Assembly: GCF_018130545.1 (NCBI RefSeq)
Contig: NZ_JAFCKF010000002.1
Location: 372,001 to 436,000 of the forward strand
Source of the DNA: Bradyrhizobium tropiciagri
GTDB lineage: Bacteria; Pseudomonadota; Alphaproteobacteria; Rhizobiales; Xanthobacteraceae
Direction of reading: 5' to 3'
DNA length: 64,000 bases
Shown here: one piece after another, positions 48,127 to 59,054 of the stretch
How the letters are laid out: the number at the start of each line of letters is the position of its first letter
Numbering within the stretch: position 1 is the first letter of the stretch
The notes under the pieces: model-generated
Databases searched by the model: none
What the model saw: only the letters and a program-made list of their open reading frames with translations
Told to the model about the DNA's origin: nothing
Position numbers and translations under genes: made by a program

Positions 48127-49548
48127 ATGGCCGACACATCCTTCGACGTCATCATCATCGGCTCCGGCCCCGGCGGCTATGTCACCGCGATCCGCGCCGC
48201 GCAGCTCGGCTTCAAGACCGCGATCGTCGAGAAATCCTATCTCGGCGGCATCTGCCTGAACTGGGGCTGCATCCCGACCAAGGCGCTGCTGCGCTCGGCC
48301 GAGATCTACCACTACATGCAGCACGCCAAGGATTACGGGCTGTCGGCCGACAATGTCTCGTTCGATCCGAAGGCCGTGGTGCAGCGTTCGCGCGGCGTCT
48401 CGAAGCGGCTCAATGACGGCGTCGGCTTCCTGATGAAGAAGAACAAGATCACGGTGATCTGGGGCGACGCCACGATCGATGCGCCCGGCAAGATCACGGT
48501 GAAGAAGTCGGCGGTCGAGGCTCCGAAGGGCGCTAGCGGCGAGGGCACCTACCAGGCCAAGCACATCATCGTCGCGACCGGCGCACGGCCGCGCGTGCTG
48601 CCCGGGCTCGAGCCCGACAAGAAGCTGATCTGGACCTATTTCGAAGCGATGGTGCCGGAGCGGATGCCGAAATCGCTGCTGGTGGTCGGCTCCGGTGCGA
48701 TCGGCATCGAGTTCGCCTCGTTCTTCCACACCATGGGGGCCGACGTGACGGTCGTCGAGGTGCTGCCGCAGATCCTGCCCGTCGAGGATGCCGAGATCGC
48801 CGGTCTCGCGCGCAAGCGCTTCGAGAAGATGGGCATCAAGATCATGTCCTCGACCAAGGTGACGAAGCTGGAGAAGAAGGCCGACAGCGTGGTCGCGACC
48901 ATCGACGACGGCAAGGGCCAGCCGCAGACCAAGGAATTCGAGCGCGTGATATCGGCCGTCGGCGTGGTCGGCAACATCGAAGGGCTCGGGCTGGAAAAGC
49001 TCGGCGTCAAAACCGATCGCGGCTGCATCGTGATCGACGGTCTCGGCAAGACCAACGTTCCCGGCATCTACGCGATCGGCGACGTCGCGGGCCCGCCGAT
49101 GCTCGCGCACAAGGCCGAGCATGAGGGTGTGATCTGCATCGAGGCGATCAAGGGCCTGCACCCGCATCCGATGGACAAGCTGATGATCCCGGGCTGCACT
49201 TACTGCAACCCGCAGGTCGCTTCCGTCGGCCTCACCGAAGCCAAGGCCAAGGAAGGCGGCCGCGAGATCCGCGTCGGCCGCTTCCCGTTCGTCGGCAATG
49301 GCAAGGCGATCGCGCTCGGCGAGGACCAGGGCCTGGTCAAGGTGATCTTCGACAAAAAGACCGGACAGCTGCTCGGCGCGCACATGATCGGCGCTGAAGT
49401 CACCGAGCTGATCCAGGGTTATGTGGTCGCGATGAATCTGGAGACCACGGAAGAGGAATTGATGCACACCGTATTCCCGCATCCGACCCTGTCGGAAATG
49501 ATGAAGGAAGCGGTGCTCGACGCTTACGGGCGGGTGTTGAATATCTGA
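48127..49548 (+). CDS. lpdA: Dihydrolipoamide dehydrogenase (E3)
   Basis: A 473-residue FAD flavoprotein that reoxidises dihydrolipoyl groups with NAD+. The FAD loop is IIIGSGPGGYVTAIRAAQLG, the redox Cys pair is in GGICLNWGCIPTKALL, and the NAD loop is LLVVGSGAIGIEFASFFHT. The C-terminal interface catalytic segment is HTVFPHPTLSEMMKEAVLDA. It is the last gene of the pdh operon. It is the short form, without an N-terminal lipoyl domain. Confidence 0.97.
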   Translation: MADTSFDVIIIGSGPGGYVTAIRAAQLGFKTAIVEKSYLGGICLNWGCIPTKALLRSAEIYHYMQHAKDYGLSADNVSFDPKAVVQRSRGVSKRLNDGVGFLMKKNKITVIWGDATIDAPGKITVKKSAVEAPKGASGEGTYQAKHIIVATGARPRVLPGLEPDKKLIWTYFEAMVPERMPKSLLVVGSGAIGIEFASFFHTMGADVTVVEVLPQILPVEDAEIAGLARKRFEKMGIKIMSSTKVTKLEKKADSVVATIDDGKGQPQTKEFERVISAVGVVGNIEGLGLEKLGVKTDRGCIVIDGLGKTNVPGIYAIGDVAGPPMLAHKAEHEGVICIEAIKGLHPHPMDKLMIPGCTYCNPQVASVGLTEAKAKEGGREIRVGRFPFVGNGKAIALGEDQGLVKVIFDKKTGQLLGAHMIGAEVTELIQGYVVAMNLETTEEELMHTVFPHPTLSEMMKEAVLDAYGRVLNI

Positions 49549-49571
49549 AGCTCGGGATACGTCGCTGAATC

Positions 49572-49680
49572 CCGTCATCCTGAGGTGCGAGCGGAGCGAG
49601 CCTCGAAGAATGCACGGCCCGGATCTAACAGCGGGGTTCGTCGCCCTTCGAGACGCGCTTCGCGCTCCTCAGGGTGACGG
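49572..49680. repeat. Intergenic palindrome (CCGTCATCCTGAGG type)
   Basis: The outer arms are CCGTCATCCTGAGG (from 49572) and CCTCAGGGTGACGG (ending 49680); an inner pair is CCTCGAAG and CTTCGAG. This matches a family of intergenic repeats I recall in Bradyrhizobium and Rhodopseudomonas. It lies between lpdA and the threonine synthase gene. Confidence 0.75.
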
Positions 49681-49725
49681 GTCTGGCAGTGAAGACATCA
49701 CGAAGAACAAGAAGGATAGAATCTC

Positions 49726-50967
<1,242 letters not shown>

Positions 50968-51045
50968 CGCCTCATCCGAAGGGCCATCTTGTCGAAAGGT
51001 GGCCCTTCGAAAATGATACGACAAAGAAGATTGAGGGAGCGCGTG

Positions 51046-52014
51046 ATGCGGAAGCTGGTGCTGGCCGTGCTGGCGATGTTGGCGTTCACGAGAACCGTAT
51101 CCGCGGAAACCTGGCCCGCGCACCCGATCACCATCGTGGTGCCGTTCGCGGCCGGCGGCCCCTCGGATGCGATGGCGCGAATCCTCGGCGAGCACATGAA
51201 GCAGTCGCTCGGCGAGGTGCTGCTGATCGAGAACGTGACCGGCGCGGGCGGCTCGATCGGCGTCGGCCGCGCAGTGCGCGCGGCGCCTGACGGCTACACG
51301 GTCTCGTTCGGCCATCTGGGTACGCACGTCGCCAATGGCGCGATCTACAAGCTCGGCTACGATCTCGTCACCGATCTCGAGCCGGTGGTGCTGCTGCCGA
51401 GCAATCCGATGATCATCGTCAGCAAGAACGCGGTGCCGGCGAAATCGCTGAAGGAGCTGTTGGCGTGGCTGAAGTCCCGGCCGGAGCCGCCGACGGCGGG
51501 TACCGCCGGCGCCGGCAGCGGCAGCCATATCGCCGGGCTGTATTTCGAGAACGTCTCCGGCATCAAGCTGCAATACGTGCCGTATCGCGGCACCGGACCT
51601 GCGTTGAACGATCTCGTCGCCGGCCAGATCGACATCATCGTCGACCAGACCTCGAACTCGATCAACCAGGTCCGCGGTGGCAACATCCGCGCCTATGCGG
51701 TGACCGATTCCAAGCGCGTGCCGAATGCACCCGAGGTTCCGACGGTCGACGAGGCCGGCCTGCCGGGTTTCCACATGACGCTGTGGTCCGGCCTCTGGGT
51801 CCCCAAGGGGACGCCGAAGGAGATCGTGGCCAAGCTCAACGCCGCGGCGGTCGCGGCGATGGCCGACCCGGCGGTGCAGAAGCAGCTCGAAAATCTGGGC
51901 TTGCAGATGCCACCGAAGGACCAGCTCACTCCGGAAGCGCTCGGCGCCTGGCAGAAGGCGGAAATCGCGAAGTGGTGGCCGATGATCAAGGCTGCCAACG
52001 TCAAGGTGGATTGA
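51046..52014 (+). CDS. TctC/Bug-family tripartite tricarboxylate-type substrate-binding protein
   Basis: A 322-residue periplasmic binding protein. Signal peptide KLVLAVLAMLAFTRTVSAET is followed by the family start ITIVVPFAAGGPSDAMARIL. Also ENVTGAGGSIGVGRAVRAAP, GTAGAGSGSHIAGLYFENVS and VTDSKRVPNAPEVPTVDEAG. It binds a carboxylate-type ligand. There is no tctA/tctB partner here, as with most orphan Bug proteins. SD GAGGGA precedes the ATG at 51046. Confidence 0.93.
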   Translation: MRKLVLAVLAMLAFTRTVSAETWPAHPITIVVPFAAGGPSDAMARILGEHMKQSLGEVLLIENVTGAGGSIGVGRAVRAAPDGYTVSFGHLGTHVANGAIYKLGYDLVTDLEPVVLLPSNPMIIVSKNAVPAKSLKELLAWLKSRPEPPTAGTAGAGSGSHIAGLYFENVSGIKLQYVPYRGTGPALNDLVAGQIDIIVDQTSNSINQVRGGNIRAYAVTDSKRVPNAPEVPTVDEAGLPGFHMTLWSGLWVPKGTPKEIVAKLNAAAVAAMADPAVQKQLENLGLQMPPKDQLTPEALGAWQKAEIAKWWPMIKAANVKVD

Positions 52015-52072
52015 AGGCGCGCGCTTTCTTTCACGCCGTCCGGGCCTGGTGCGCAATTGCGCACGGGGGCCA

Positions 52073-52167
52073 GGACCCATACTCCGCGGCCTTGGCAAAG
52101 GGCATGCGGCCCGACGATTTTCAACCAACCGATAGCGGTGGTTATGGGTCCCGGCTTTCGCCGGGAC
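52073..52167. repeat. Intergenic repeat with GTCCCGGC hairpin
   Basis: GGACCCATA (52073-52081) pairs with TATGGGTCC (52143-52151). At the right end GTCCCGGC (52148-52155) and GCCGGGAC (52160-52167) form a perfect stem with a four-base loop. It sits between convergent genes and may stop transcription from either side. Confidence 0.6.
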
Positions 52168-52195
52168 GACGTTGCGCTCTTGCGGCGGGTTTATC

Positions 52196-54403
52196 TCACT
52201 GCGCCGGCGCTGCGTTGCTCTCCTGCGTCACCACGCGTTCGCCGTTCTTGGCCAGCGCCGCGCCGGCGTCCTCGAACCGCGCCTGATAGACCGCGAAATT
52301 CTCCATCACGCGCTGCACGTAGTTGCGCGTCTCCGAGATCGGGATCCGCTCCACCCAGTCGACCGGATCGACCTTGGGATCGCGCGGGTCGCCATAGGCC
52401 TTGATCCAGTCGCGGACGCGGCCGCGGCCCGCGTTGTAGCCGGCGAAGGTCATGATGTGGCAGTTGTGATATTCCGACAGCAGCGCGCTGAGCTCGGCCG
52501 CGCCCATCTGGGTGTTGTAGACCGGATCGGACACCATCCGGCTCCAGTCATAGCTGACGCCGAAGCGCTTGGCGGTGTCGCGGCCAGCCTCGGGCGTCAC
52601 CTGCATCAGCCCGACGGCGTTGGCCGCCGATTTGTCGCGCTGGTCGAACGCGCTTTCGGTGCGCGCGATCGAGTAGGTCATGCTGCGCCCGATATCCGGG
52701 GCGATCGGGGTGTGCTTGGGAATGCCGATCACCGGGAAGGCGTAATGATCGAAAGCGAAGCCGCGCCCGAGCGCGATCTTGCCGATCTGCAGCATGGCGC
52801 GGGCATCGTTATGGCGGCCGGTGAGCTCGCCGAGTGCCTCGAGCATGCCGACATCGGTGCTTTCCTCGGCGAGGTCGGCTGCGAAATAGAGCACGATATC
52901 CGGTTCGCCGATCGCATAGAGCATGTCGGCGGCGCGCACGCGCTCGTCGGCCGCCATGCTGCCGGCGCTGGCGGCCGGCGAGGGGGCGCGCAACTCGACG
53001 CCACCATCGCTGCCGAGCCTGGCCAGCGCGAGCTGGCCGTAATAGGCGGTGGGGTACCTCGCTGCGGCCTGGTAATCGGCCCGCATCGCCACGGTGTTGC
53101 CGACTGCCTCGGCGGCGCGGCCGCGCCAATAGGCGGCGCGCGCCAGCACCGTCGGGTTGGTCTGGCCTTCGTCGATATGCGCGAAATGCGCCGCGGCGGT
53201 CTTGGCGTCGTCGAGATAGCGCAGCGCGATCCAGCCGCGCATGAAGTGCATGTCGGAGCGGTAATAGGGATTGTCCGGCGCCGTCGCGCCCCGGATCACG
53301 TTATAGGCCGCCTGGTATTCGCCCTGGTCGAGCAGCTTGCGGGAGAGGATGCGCCGCTCGCGCCACCACTGGTCGGTGTCCTGTTGCGCCATCGTCTCGG
53401 GCGCCGCCGCGATCGTCACGCGCGCCGCATCGTCGATCCGGTTCTTCGCAAGCAGAAACTGGATCCGGCACAGCGTATAGCCGAGATCGCTGCGGGCATC
53501 GGCCGGCACGTCGTTGAGCGTGTCCTCGGCCTTGCTGGATTGACCGCGGACCGCCCCGCAAGCCTTCACGATCGCGAGCTCGTCGCTGCCGAGGTGCTGG
53601 GCCGCGCGCCGGGCGCCGGCGAGATCCTTGGCGCCGATCCGCTTGTCCATGCGCGCGCGATGATCGTCGCGTGTCAGCAGGTCCTTGAACGCGTCGTAGG
53701 CGTCGCTCTCGGTGCGGTCCAGCAATTCCTCCGAACGCCAGGCCTCGCGCACCAGCCGGGTGGCGCCGTCGCGGTTGCCTTCGGCGAGCAGGGTGCGGGC
53801 GAGGGCGAACTTGCCCTTGGCGCTGATCGGCTGGTCGAGGGTGAAGCCGTGCACCGTGGCCGGATCGCTGCGCTCCTGCCACATCCGCGCTTCAGCGCGT
53901 TTGCGCAACAGCGTGACGCTCGGCCAGTCCGGGTTGGCGGTGATGAACGCCGCATAGCGGCTGAACGGCGCATTCGATTCCGAATGGCGGAGCAGATACC
54001 ACTCGACGAGCTTGCGCCCGACCGGGTCGGTGATCTTGGCCTGAATATCTGTCGCGTCGTTGGTCTTGCCCCGGCGCGCGGCGAGGATCGCGTCCCTGAC
54101 CATGGCGAGATCGCCCGACAATTGCGGTCCGGCGGGTTTCTCCGGTTCTGCCTGCGTGGTCTCAGCCGATTTGGACGGAACGGATTTGGCCTTGGCGGAT
54201 TTGTGTTTGTCGGCGCCATGCCTGGCGTGCCGGCGCTTGCCGGACGCACTCTCGCGCGTCGCCCTGGCGCCATGCGCCTTCTTGTCGCCGTGGCCGCTCT
54301 TGGCCTGGTGTTGGTGATGCGACTTGGCGTCTGCTTTAACGGGAAGCAGCGCGAGCGCGGCGGCGGTGGCGAAGCACGCCAGCGGACGTAGGCAACGGTT
54401 CAT
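52196..54403 (-). CDS. slt: Soluble lytic murein transglycosylase (Slt70-like)
   Basis: A 735-residue periplasmic enzyme. Signal peptide MNRCLRPLACFATAAALALL is followed by a Lys/His/Ala-rich linker (about 22-80) and a large alpha-solenoid (about 95-540). The SLT goose-lysozyme domain (about 555-690) has the catalytic Glu in SIARTESAFDQRD, plus NAVGLMQVTPEAG and TFAGYNAGRGRVRDW. It cleaves peptidoglycan with 1,6-anhydro product formation. The start at 54403 has a purine-rich SD; an upstream frame reaches 54463. Confidence 0.94.
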   Translation of the reverse strand: MNRCLRPLACFATAAALALLPVKADAKSHHQHQAKSGHGDKKAHGARATRESASGKRRHARHGADKHKSAKAKSVPSKSAETTQAEPEKPAGPQLSGDLAMVRDAILAARRGKTNDATDIQAKITDPVGRKLVEWYLLRHSESNAPFSRYAAFITANPDWPSVTLLRKRAEARMWQERSDPATVHGFTLDQPISAKGKFALARTLLAEGNRDGATRLVREAWRSEELLDRTESDAYDAFKDLLTRDDHRARMDKRIGAKDLAGARRAAQHLGSDELAIVKACGAVRGQSSKAEDTLNDVPADARSDLGYTLCRIQFLLAKNRIDDAARVTIAAAPETMAQQDTDQWWRERRILSRKLLDQGEYQAAYNVIRGATAPDNPYYRSDMHFMRGWIALRYLDDAKTAAAHFAHIDEGQTNPTVLARAAYWRGRAAEAVGNTVAMRADYQAAARYPTAYYGQLALARLGSDGGVELRAPSPAASAGSMAADERVRAADMLYAIGEPDIVLYFAADLAEESTDVGMLEALGELTGRHNDARAMLQIGKIALGRGFAFDHYAFPVIGIPKHTPIAPDIGRSMTYSIARTESAFDQRDKSAANAVGLMQVTPEAGRDTAKRFGVSYDWSRMVSDPVYNTQMGAAELSALLSEYHNCHIMTFAGYNAGRGRVRDWIKAYGDPRDPKVDPVDWVERIPISETRNYVQRVMENFAVYQARFEDAGAALAKNGERVVTQESNAAPAQ

Positions 54404-54704
54404 TCCCTGGTCCCCCCTGAGAAACCATGAGGCACAAACAGAACGCGTCATACGGCGGCACAACCGCCGCAGATTACCACTACCCTCGATTCTCGAGCGT
54501 TAATGCGCCTGCAACTCAACAGGGAAACGCGGCGAAATATGGAATATGACGCACGGAACCCGAGGGAACCGGGGTTTTTACGGGTGAAAGCGGACAGGCG
54601 GCACCGCACTTTGCCGGGTTCCACCGGAGATGTATCTTCGTAGAAGGTGCTGCGCTGGGGTTGAAGATGTCACGGACCGATCATTCATTGCCGGCTGGGG
54701 CGTC
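54404..54704. other. Divergent intergenic region with weak hairpin
   Basis: About 300 bases between the slt and SMP-30 genes. AACCC (54557-54561) and GGGTT (54572-54576) followed by a T run could form a small terminator-like stem; otherwise I see only expected promoter space. Confidence 0.3.
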
Positions 54705-55553
54705 ATGACGGCTGGCCTCACGACCATCCTTGACGGTGGCCGCTATTTCGAGGGCCCGCGCTGGCATCGCGGGCGGCTCTGGTTCGTCGACTGCATGGCG
54801 CGGACGCTGCTCAGCATCAGTCCGTCCGGCGACTTGCAGGAGCATGCCGCGGTGACCGACGACACGCCGTGCGGCCTCGGGGTGCTGCCTGATGGCGACA
54901 TCGTCATGCTGACGATGTTCAGGAAACGACTGCTGCGGTTTTCCGACCGGGGTCTGTCGCTCTATGCCGACCTCTCCGAGGTCGCGGCCGGCACGATCGA
55001 CGACATGATCGTCGACGGGCAGGGGCGCGCCTGGGTCGGTGATCTCGGCTTCAATCTGCCGCCGCCGGAGGGCCGCGGCGCCGTCGGCCGGATCATCCTG
55101 GTGATGCCCGACGGCAGCGCCCGCGTCGTCGCGGACGGTCTGCGCTTTCCCAACGGCATTGCCGTTTCCTCCGACCACCGGCGGCTCGTCGTCGCCGAAA
55201 TGGATGGCGCCGGTCTTGCCGACTACGACATCGCGCCGGATGGCGCCTTGAGCCTTCGCGGACGGCTCGGTCACATGAGCGATCCCGACGGCATCTGCCT
55301 CGACGCCGATGGCGCGGTCTGGGTCGCCTCATTCACGGAAGACGCCTTCGTCCGGATCGGCCGCGACGGTGTCGAGTGCGCGCGCATCAACGTACCCGGC
55401 CGCCGCGCGCTGGCCTGTGCGCTCGGCGGTGCGGAGCGCAGGACGCTGTTCTGCCTCAGCGCTGAGACGTCCTATGAGGAGTTGCGGAAGGGCAAATCGG
55501 TGTCGCGGATCGATGTTGTCGAGGTCGATACGGCTGGTGACGGCTATCCCTGA
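54705..55553 (+). CDS. SMP-30/gluconolactonase-family protein
   Basis: A 282-residue six-bladed beta-propeller hydrolase, probably a sugar lactonase. Metal ligands would include Glu in YFEGPRWHRGRLWFVD, Asn in FPNGIAVSSDHRRL, and Asp in GHMSDPDGICLDADGAVWVA. It lacks a signal peptide. The start at 54705 begins MTAGLTTILDGGRYFEGPRW; codons upstream are not conserved-looking. Confidence 0.92.
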   Translation: MTAGLTTILDGGRYFEGPRWHRGRLWFVDCMARTLLSISPSGDLQEHAAVTDDTPCGLGVLPDGDIVMLTMFRKRLLRFSDRGLSLYADLSEVAAGTIDDMIVDGQGRAWVGDLGFNLPPPEGRGAVGRIILVMPDGSARVVADGLRFPNGIAVSSDHRRLVVAEMDGAGLADYDIAPDGALSLRGRLGHMSDPDGICLDADGAVWVASFTEDAFVRIGRDGVECARINVPGRRALACALGGAERRTLFCLSAETSYEELRKGKSVSRIDVVEVDTAGDGYP

Positions 55554-55640
55554 ACCGGCTGCCGGCATCGCCCGCAGGCATCCCGGGGCTTGTGTTTCGT
55601 TCCCTTTTTGTTCATATTGGTCGCTTCAGGAGGCGCCGCC

Positions 55641-55778
55641 ATGGACGTCGAGCGCGACCGCGAAATCATCAGGCTGTGGAACGAGCTGCGCCGGCTGCAG
55701 CGCGAGGGACGTCCGACAGCGGTGCTGATCCGCCGGATCGAGCAGGCGCTGGCGGCAAGGGAACAGGAGGCGGCCTAA
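55641..55778 (+). CDS. Small hypothetical protein (45 aa)
   Basis: A helical, highly charged 45-residue protein (MDVERDREIIRLWNELRRLQ, then GRPTAVLIRRIEQALAAR). GGAGG lies seven bases before the ATG. It is probably cytoplasmic; no family is recognised. It converges on dctM with 30 bases between. Confidence 0.7.
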   Translation: MDVERDREIIRLWNELRRLQREGRPTAVLIRRIEQALAAREQEAA

Positions 55779-55808
55779 GAACCGCTACGCACGCCCCCCG
55801 ATGACGAG

Positions 55809-57167
55809 CTAGCGCCCGCCGTCCGGCCCCATCACCAGGTTCGGCAGCCAGGTCGAGATCTCCGGGAAAAAGCACAGCATCAGCACCGCGAACATCATCA
55901 GCAGCACGAACGGCAGCGTGCCCCAGATCACCTCGCTCAGCGGGATGTCGGGGGCGACGTTGCGGATGACGAAGATGTTGAGGCCGACCGGCGGATGGAT
56001 CAGGCCCATCTCCATCACGATGGTCATCACGACGCCGAACCAGATGATGTCGAACTCGGCTGCGCGCAGCGGCGGCAGGATGATCGGCGCGGTCATCAGG
56101 ATGATCGAGACCGGCGGCAGGAAGAAGCCGAGCACGATCACCATCACCAGGATCGCAAACAGCAGCTCCCAGCGCGGCAGATGCATCGCGACGATCGCCT
56201 CCGCGGCCGACTGCGAGATGTGCAGATAGCTCATCACGTAGGAATACAGCAGCGACATGCCGATGATCAGCATCAGCATGGTCGACTCGCGGATAGTCGA
56301 TTTCAGGATCGGCGACAGCTCGCTGGGTGTCCACACGCTGTAGATCACAGCGATCAGCCCGAGCGCCAGCAGGCCGCCGAGGCCTGCGGTTTCGGACGGT
56401 GTCGCGTAGCCGCCATAGAGCGCGATCATCACGCCGGTCAAGAGCAGCACGAACGGGATCACGCGCGGCAGTGCGCTGAAACGTTCGGCCATGGTGAACT
56501 CGTCGCGCTGCAGGATAGGCGCATCCTTGCCGGTCGCCTCATAGGCGGCCTTGGCCATGGCGTATTCCTTGCGGAAGCGGAACACGGCGTAAAGGCCGAA
56601 CAACGACACCAGCAGCAGTCCCGGGCCGATGCCGGCGAGGAACAGTCGCCCCAGCGATTTTTCGGCGGCGACCGCGAACAGGATCATCGTGATCGAGGGC
56701 GGCAGCAGGATGCCGAGCGTGCCGCCGGCGGCGATGATCCCCGCGGCAAAGCCGCCGGAATAGCCGCGCTTGCGCATCTCCGGAATGCCGGCCGAGCCGA
56801 TCGCCGAGCAGGTCGCAGGCGAGGAGCCGGCCATCGCCGCGAACAACGCGCAGGCGAACACGTTGGCGACGCCGAGGCCGCCGGGCACGCGGTGCAGCCA
56901 GGCATGCAACGCCGAGTAGAGATCCTGGCCGGCCCGCGATTTGCCGATCGCCGCACCCTTCAGGATGAACAGCGGGATCGACAGCAGGGTGATCGAGGCC
57001 ATCTCCTCGTAGACGTTCTGCGTCACCGTATCGAGCGAAGCCGCCGGCATGTAGATCGCCATGAACACGACCGCGACCGCGCCAAGCGCGAATGCGATCG
57101 GCATGCCGGAGAACATCGCGAACAGGGTGGCAAGCCCGTAGGAGATACCAATACCAAACACGGTCAT
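55809..57167 (-). CDS. dctM: TRAP transporter large permease DctM
   Basis: A 452-residue permease of a tripartite ATP-independent periplasmic transporter, with about 12-14 hydrophobic helices. Typical segments are LLSIPLFILKGAAIGKSRAG, AAMAGSSPATCSAIGSAGIP, GIIAAGGTLGILLPPSITMI and MGLIHPPVGLNIFVIRNVAP. Its ATG overlaps the dctQ stop as ATGA. It works with DctQ and DctP to import an organic acid driven by sodium or proton gradient. Confidence 0.95.
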   Translation of the reverse strand: MTVFGIGISYGLATLFAMFSGMPIAFALGAVAVVFMAIYMPAASLDTVTQNVYEEMASITLLSIPLFILKGAAIGKSRAGQDLYSALHAWLHRVPGGLGVANVFACALFAAMAGSSPATCSAIGSAGIPEMRKRGYSGGFAAGIIAAGGTLGILLPPSITMILFAVAAEKSLGRLFLAGIGPGLLLVSLFGLYAVFRFRKEYAMAKAAYEATGKDAPILQRDEFTMAERFSALPRVIPFVLLLTGVMIALYGGYATPSETAGLGGLLALGLIAVIYSVWTPSELSPILKSTIRESTMLMLIIGMSLLYSYVMSYLHISQSAAEAIVAMHLPRWELLFAILVMVIVLGFFLPPVSIILMTAPIILPPLRAAEFDIIWFGVVMTIVMEMGLIHPPVGLNIFVIRNVAPDIPLSEVIWGTLPFVLLMMFAVLMLCFFPEISTWLPNLVMGPDGGR

Positions 57168-57718
57168 CGGCGCGCGCCACCAGTCAACGGAACGAGGATT
57201 TGCAACAGCAGCTGCACGCAGAGCAGCGTCATGCCGAGCGCCATCAGGCCATAGGGGATGGCGAGCGGCGGCGACCACATCGAGTTGGACACCTGGCCGT
57301 CGACATAGGCCTCGTGTGCCAGCGTCCAGGACTTCCAGGCAAAGAAGGTGCAGAACGCAAGGCTCGCGACATCGACCAGCCACAGCCTGATGCTGTTGGC
57401 GCGCGGCGAAAGCAGGCCGACGAACGCCTCGATGCTGACATGGCCGCGCTGGCTCTGCACATAGGCCGAGGTCATGAAGGTGGCACCGACCAGCAGGAAC
57501 ACGGCGGCCTCGTCCTGCCAGTAGTTCGGGCTGTGGAACAGGGCGCGGCCGAGCACGCTGTAGCTCAGGATCGCGCAGGCCGCGATCAGGGCGAGCGCAG
57601 CGAACACCACGATGATGTTGTTGCAGACGGACAGCGCACGCCCGAGCAGGGCCACAGGTGTATTGCCGGTGGCCACGCTCGAGGTCTCGGCTTGATCCGC
57701 GACCGGACCGTGCATCAT
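57164..57718 (-). CDS. dctQ: TRAP transporter small permease DctQ
   Basis: A 184-residue membrane protein with four predicted helices; family features are YWQDEAAVFLLVGATFMTSA and RGHVSIEAFVGLL. The start at 57718 overlaps the DctP stop; an adjacent ATG at 57715 is equally possible. It lies between dctP and dctM in one operon. Confidence 0.93.
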   Translation of the reverse strand: MMHGPVADQAETSSVATGNTPVALLGRALSVCNNIIVVFAALALIAACAILSYSVLGRALFHSPNYWQDEAAVFLLVGATFMTSAYVQSQRGHVSIEAFVGLLSPRANSIRLWLVDVASLAFCTFFAWKSWTLAHEAYVDGQVSNSMWSPPLAIPYGLMALGMTLLCVQLLLQILVPLTGGARR

Positions 57719-58737
57719 GCGGCGACGTCGCTCGCGAGCTTGAGCAGGTTCGCGGCCGTCGCCGTCTTGGCGCCGTAGTCCTTCCAGGCGGTGTCGCGCG
57801 CGATGTCGCGCCACTTGCCGACGGTGGCGGCATCGAGCGCGCTGACCTTGGCGCCGGCCTTCTCGTAGACCTTGGCGACTTCGGCGTCGTCGTCCTGCGC
57901 ACCCTTGCGGCCGAAGGCCTCGAGCTCGGTGCCGACCGCGAGGATGATGTCCTGCTGGTTCTTCGGCAGCTTGTCGAAGATTGCCTTCGACATCATCAGC
58001 GGCTCCAGCATGAACCAGTAGGAGGCGCCGGCGCCCGAGGTCAGCGACTTCGCGACCTCCTCGAGGCGGAACGAGATCAGGCTGGTGGAGGAGGTGATGC
58101 CGGCATCGCAGGCACCGGTCTGCATCGCGGCGTAGATCTCGTTTGAGGGCACCGACAGCACGGCGGCGCCGGCGGTCTGCAGCACCATATCCATCTCGCG
58201 CGAGCCGCCGCGCACCTTGAGGCCCTTGGCGTCTTCCGGCGCCACGATCGCCTTGGAGCGGCTGGCAACGCCGCCGGCCTGCCAGACCCAGGAGATCAGG
58301 AGAATGCCCTTGTCGGCGAGGAAGTCGGTCAGTGCCTTGCCGACCGGCTCCTTCTTCCAGCGCAGGCCCTGGTCGTAGGTGGTGACGAGGCCTGGCATCA
58401 GGCCGATATTGGTCTCCGGCAATTCGCCGCCGGCGTAGGGCATCGGATAGAGGCTGAGATCGAGCGCGCCCTTGCGCATCGCGGAGAACTGCGCGTTGGT
58501 CTTGATCAGCGAGGAGTTCGGATAGACCTCGGCGGTGAGGTCGCCGCCCGAGCGCTTGGCGACCTCAGCCGCGAACATCCGGCACAGCCGGTCGCGGAAG
58601 TCGCCCTTGTCGATGGTGCCGCCGGGAAACTGGTGCGAGATCTTCAGCGTGGTCGCGGCATGCGCGGTACCGATGCCCATCCGCAGCACGGCGGGGGCGG
58701 CGAGGGCGGAAGCGAGGACGTGGCGGCGTGAGAGCAT
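57715..58737 (-). CDS. dctP: TRAP transporter substrate-binding protein DctP
   Basis: A 340-residue periplasmic binding protein. A Tat-like signal (SRRHVLASALAAPAVL) is followed by LKISHQFPGGTIDKGDFRDR, MRKGALDLSLYPMPYAGGEL and the ligand loop VRGGSREMDMVLQTAGAAVL, with an Arg expected to bind the carboxylate. It is the first gene of the dctP-dctQ-dctM operon. The ligand is likely an organic acid but cannot be named. Confidence 0.94.
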   Translation of the reverse strand: MLSRRHVLASALAAPAVLRMGIGTAHAATTLKISHQFPGGTIDKGDFRDRLCRMFAAEVAKRSGGDLTAEVYPNSSLIKTNAQFSAMRKGALDLSLYPMPYAGGELPETNIGLMPGLVTTYDQGLRWKKEPVGKALTDFLADKGILLISWVWQAGGVASRSKAIVAPEDAKGLKVRGGSREMDMVLQTAGAAVLSVPSNEIYAAMQTGACDAGITSSTSLISFRLEEVAKSLTSGAGASYWFMLEPLMMSKAIFDKLPKNQQDIILAVGTELEAFGRKGAQDDDAEVAKVYEKAGAKVSALDAATVGKWRDIARDTAWKDYGAKTATAANLLKLASDVAA

Positions 58738-59054
58738 GGTTGTTTCCCTGAAGAGCTTCTTGAGTGGCTGTTAGGCCGGCGCGGAGCCTTAGCTTAGCCG
58801 GTCTTCGCGTGAATTTTCTCTAGTCTGATAGTTCGAGGCGCCCTGATAGTGCGAGCCGACAGGCAGCAGCAAGTCTTGCTGTTGTTGCGGCGCACACTGC
58901 CGCGCCGGTGCTGCGGCGCCATTCAACCCGCGCGGGCACGCGCCGTGCAGCTTCAAGAATTTGTTATTGGAGGTAACAACGGGCGTTGCAAGTGCGTCGA
59001 GCAGAGAGCGGCAAGTCGTCGCGCTCACATTCGACCAGACAAGGGATCATCATC
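58738..59054. other. Divergent intergenic region with palindromes
   Basis: About 317 bases between dctP and the MXKDX gene. CAGCAAG-T-CTTGCTG (58867-58881) is a perfect 15-base palindrome, and TTGTTA (58961-58966) with TAACAA (58974-58979) forms an inverted repeat. Either could be an operator; I cannot assign a regulator. Confidence 0.35.
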
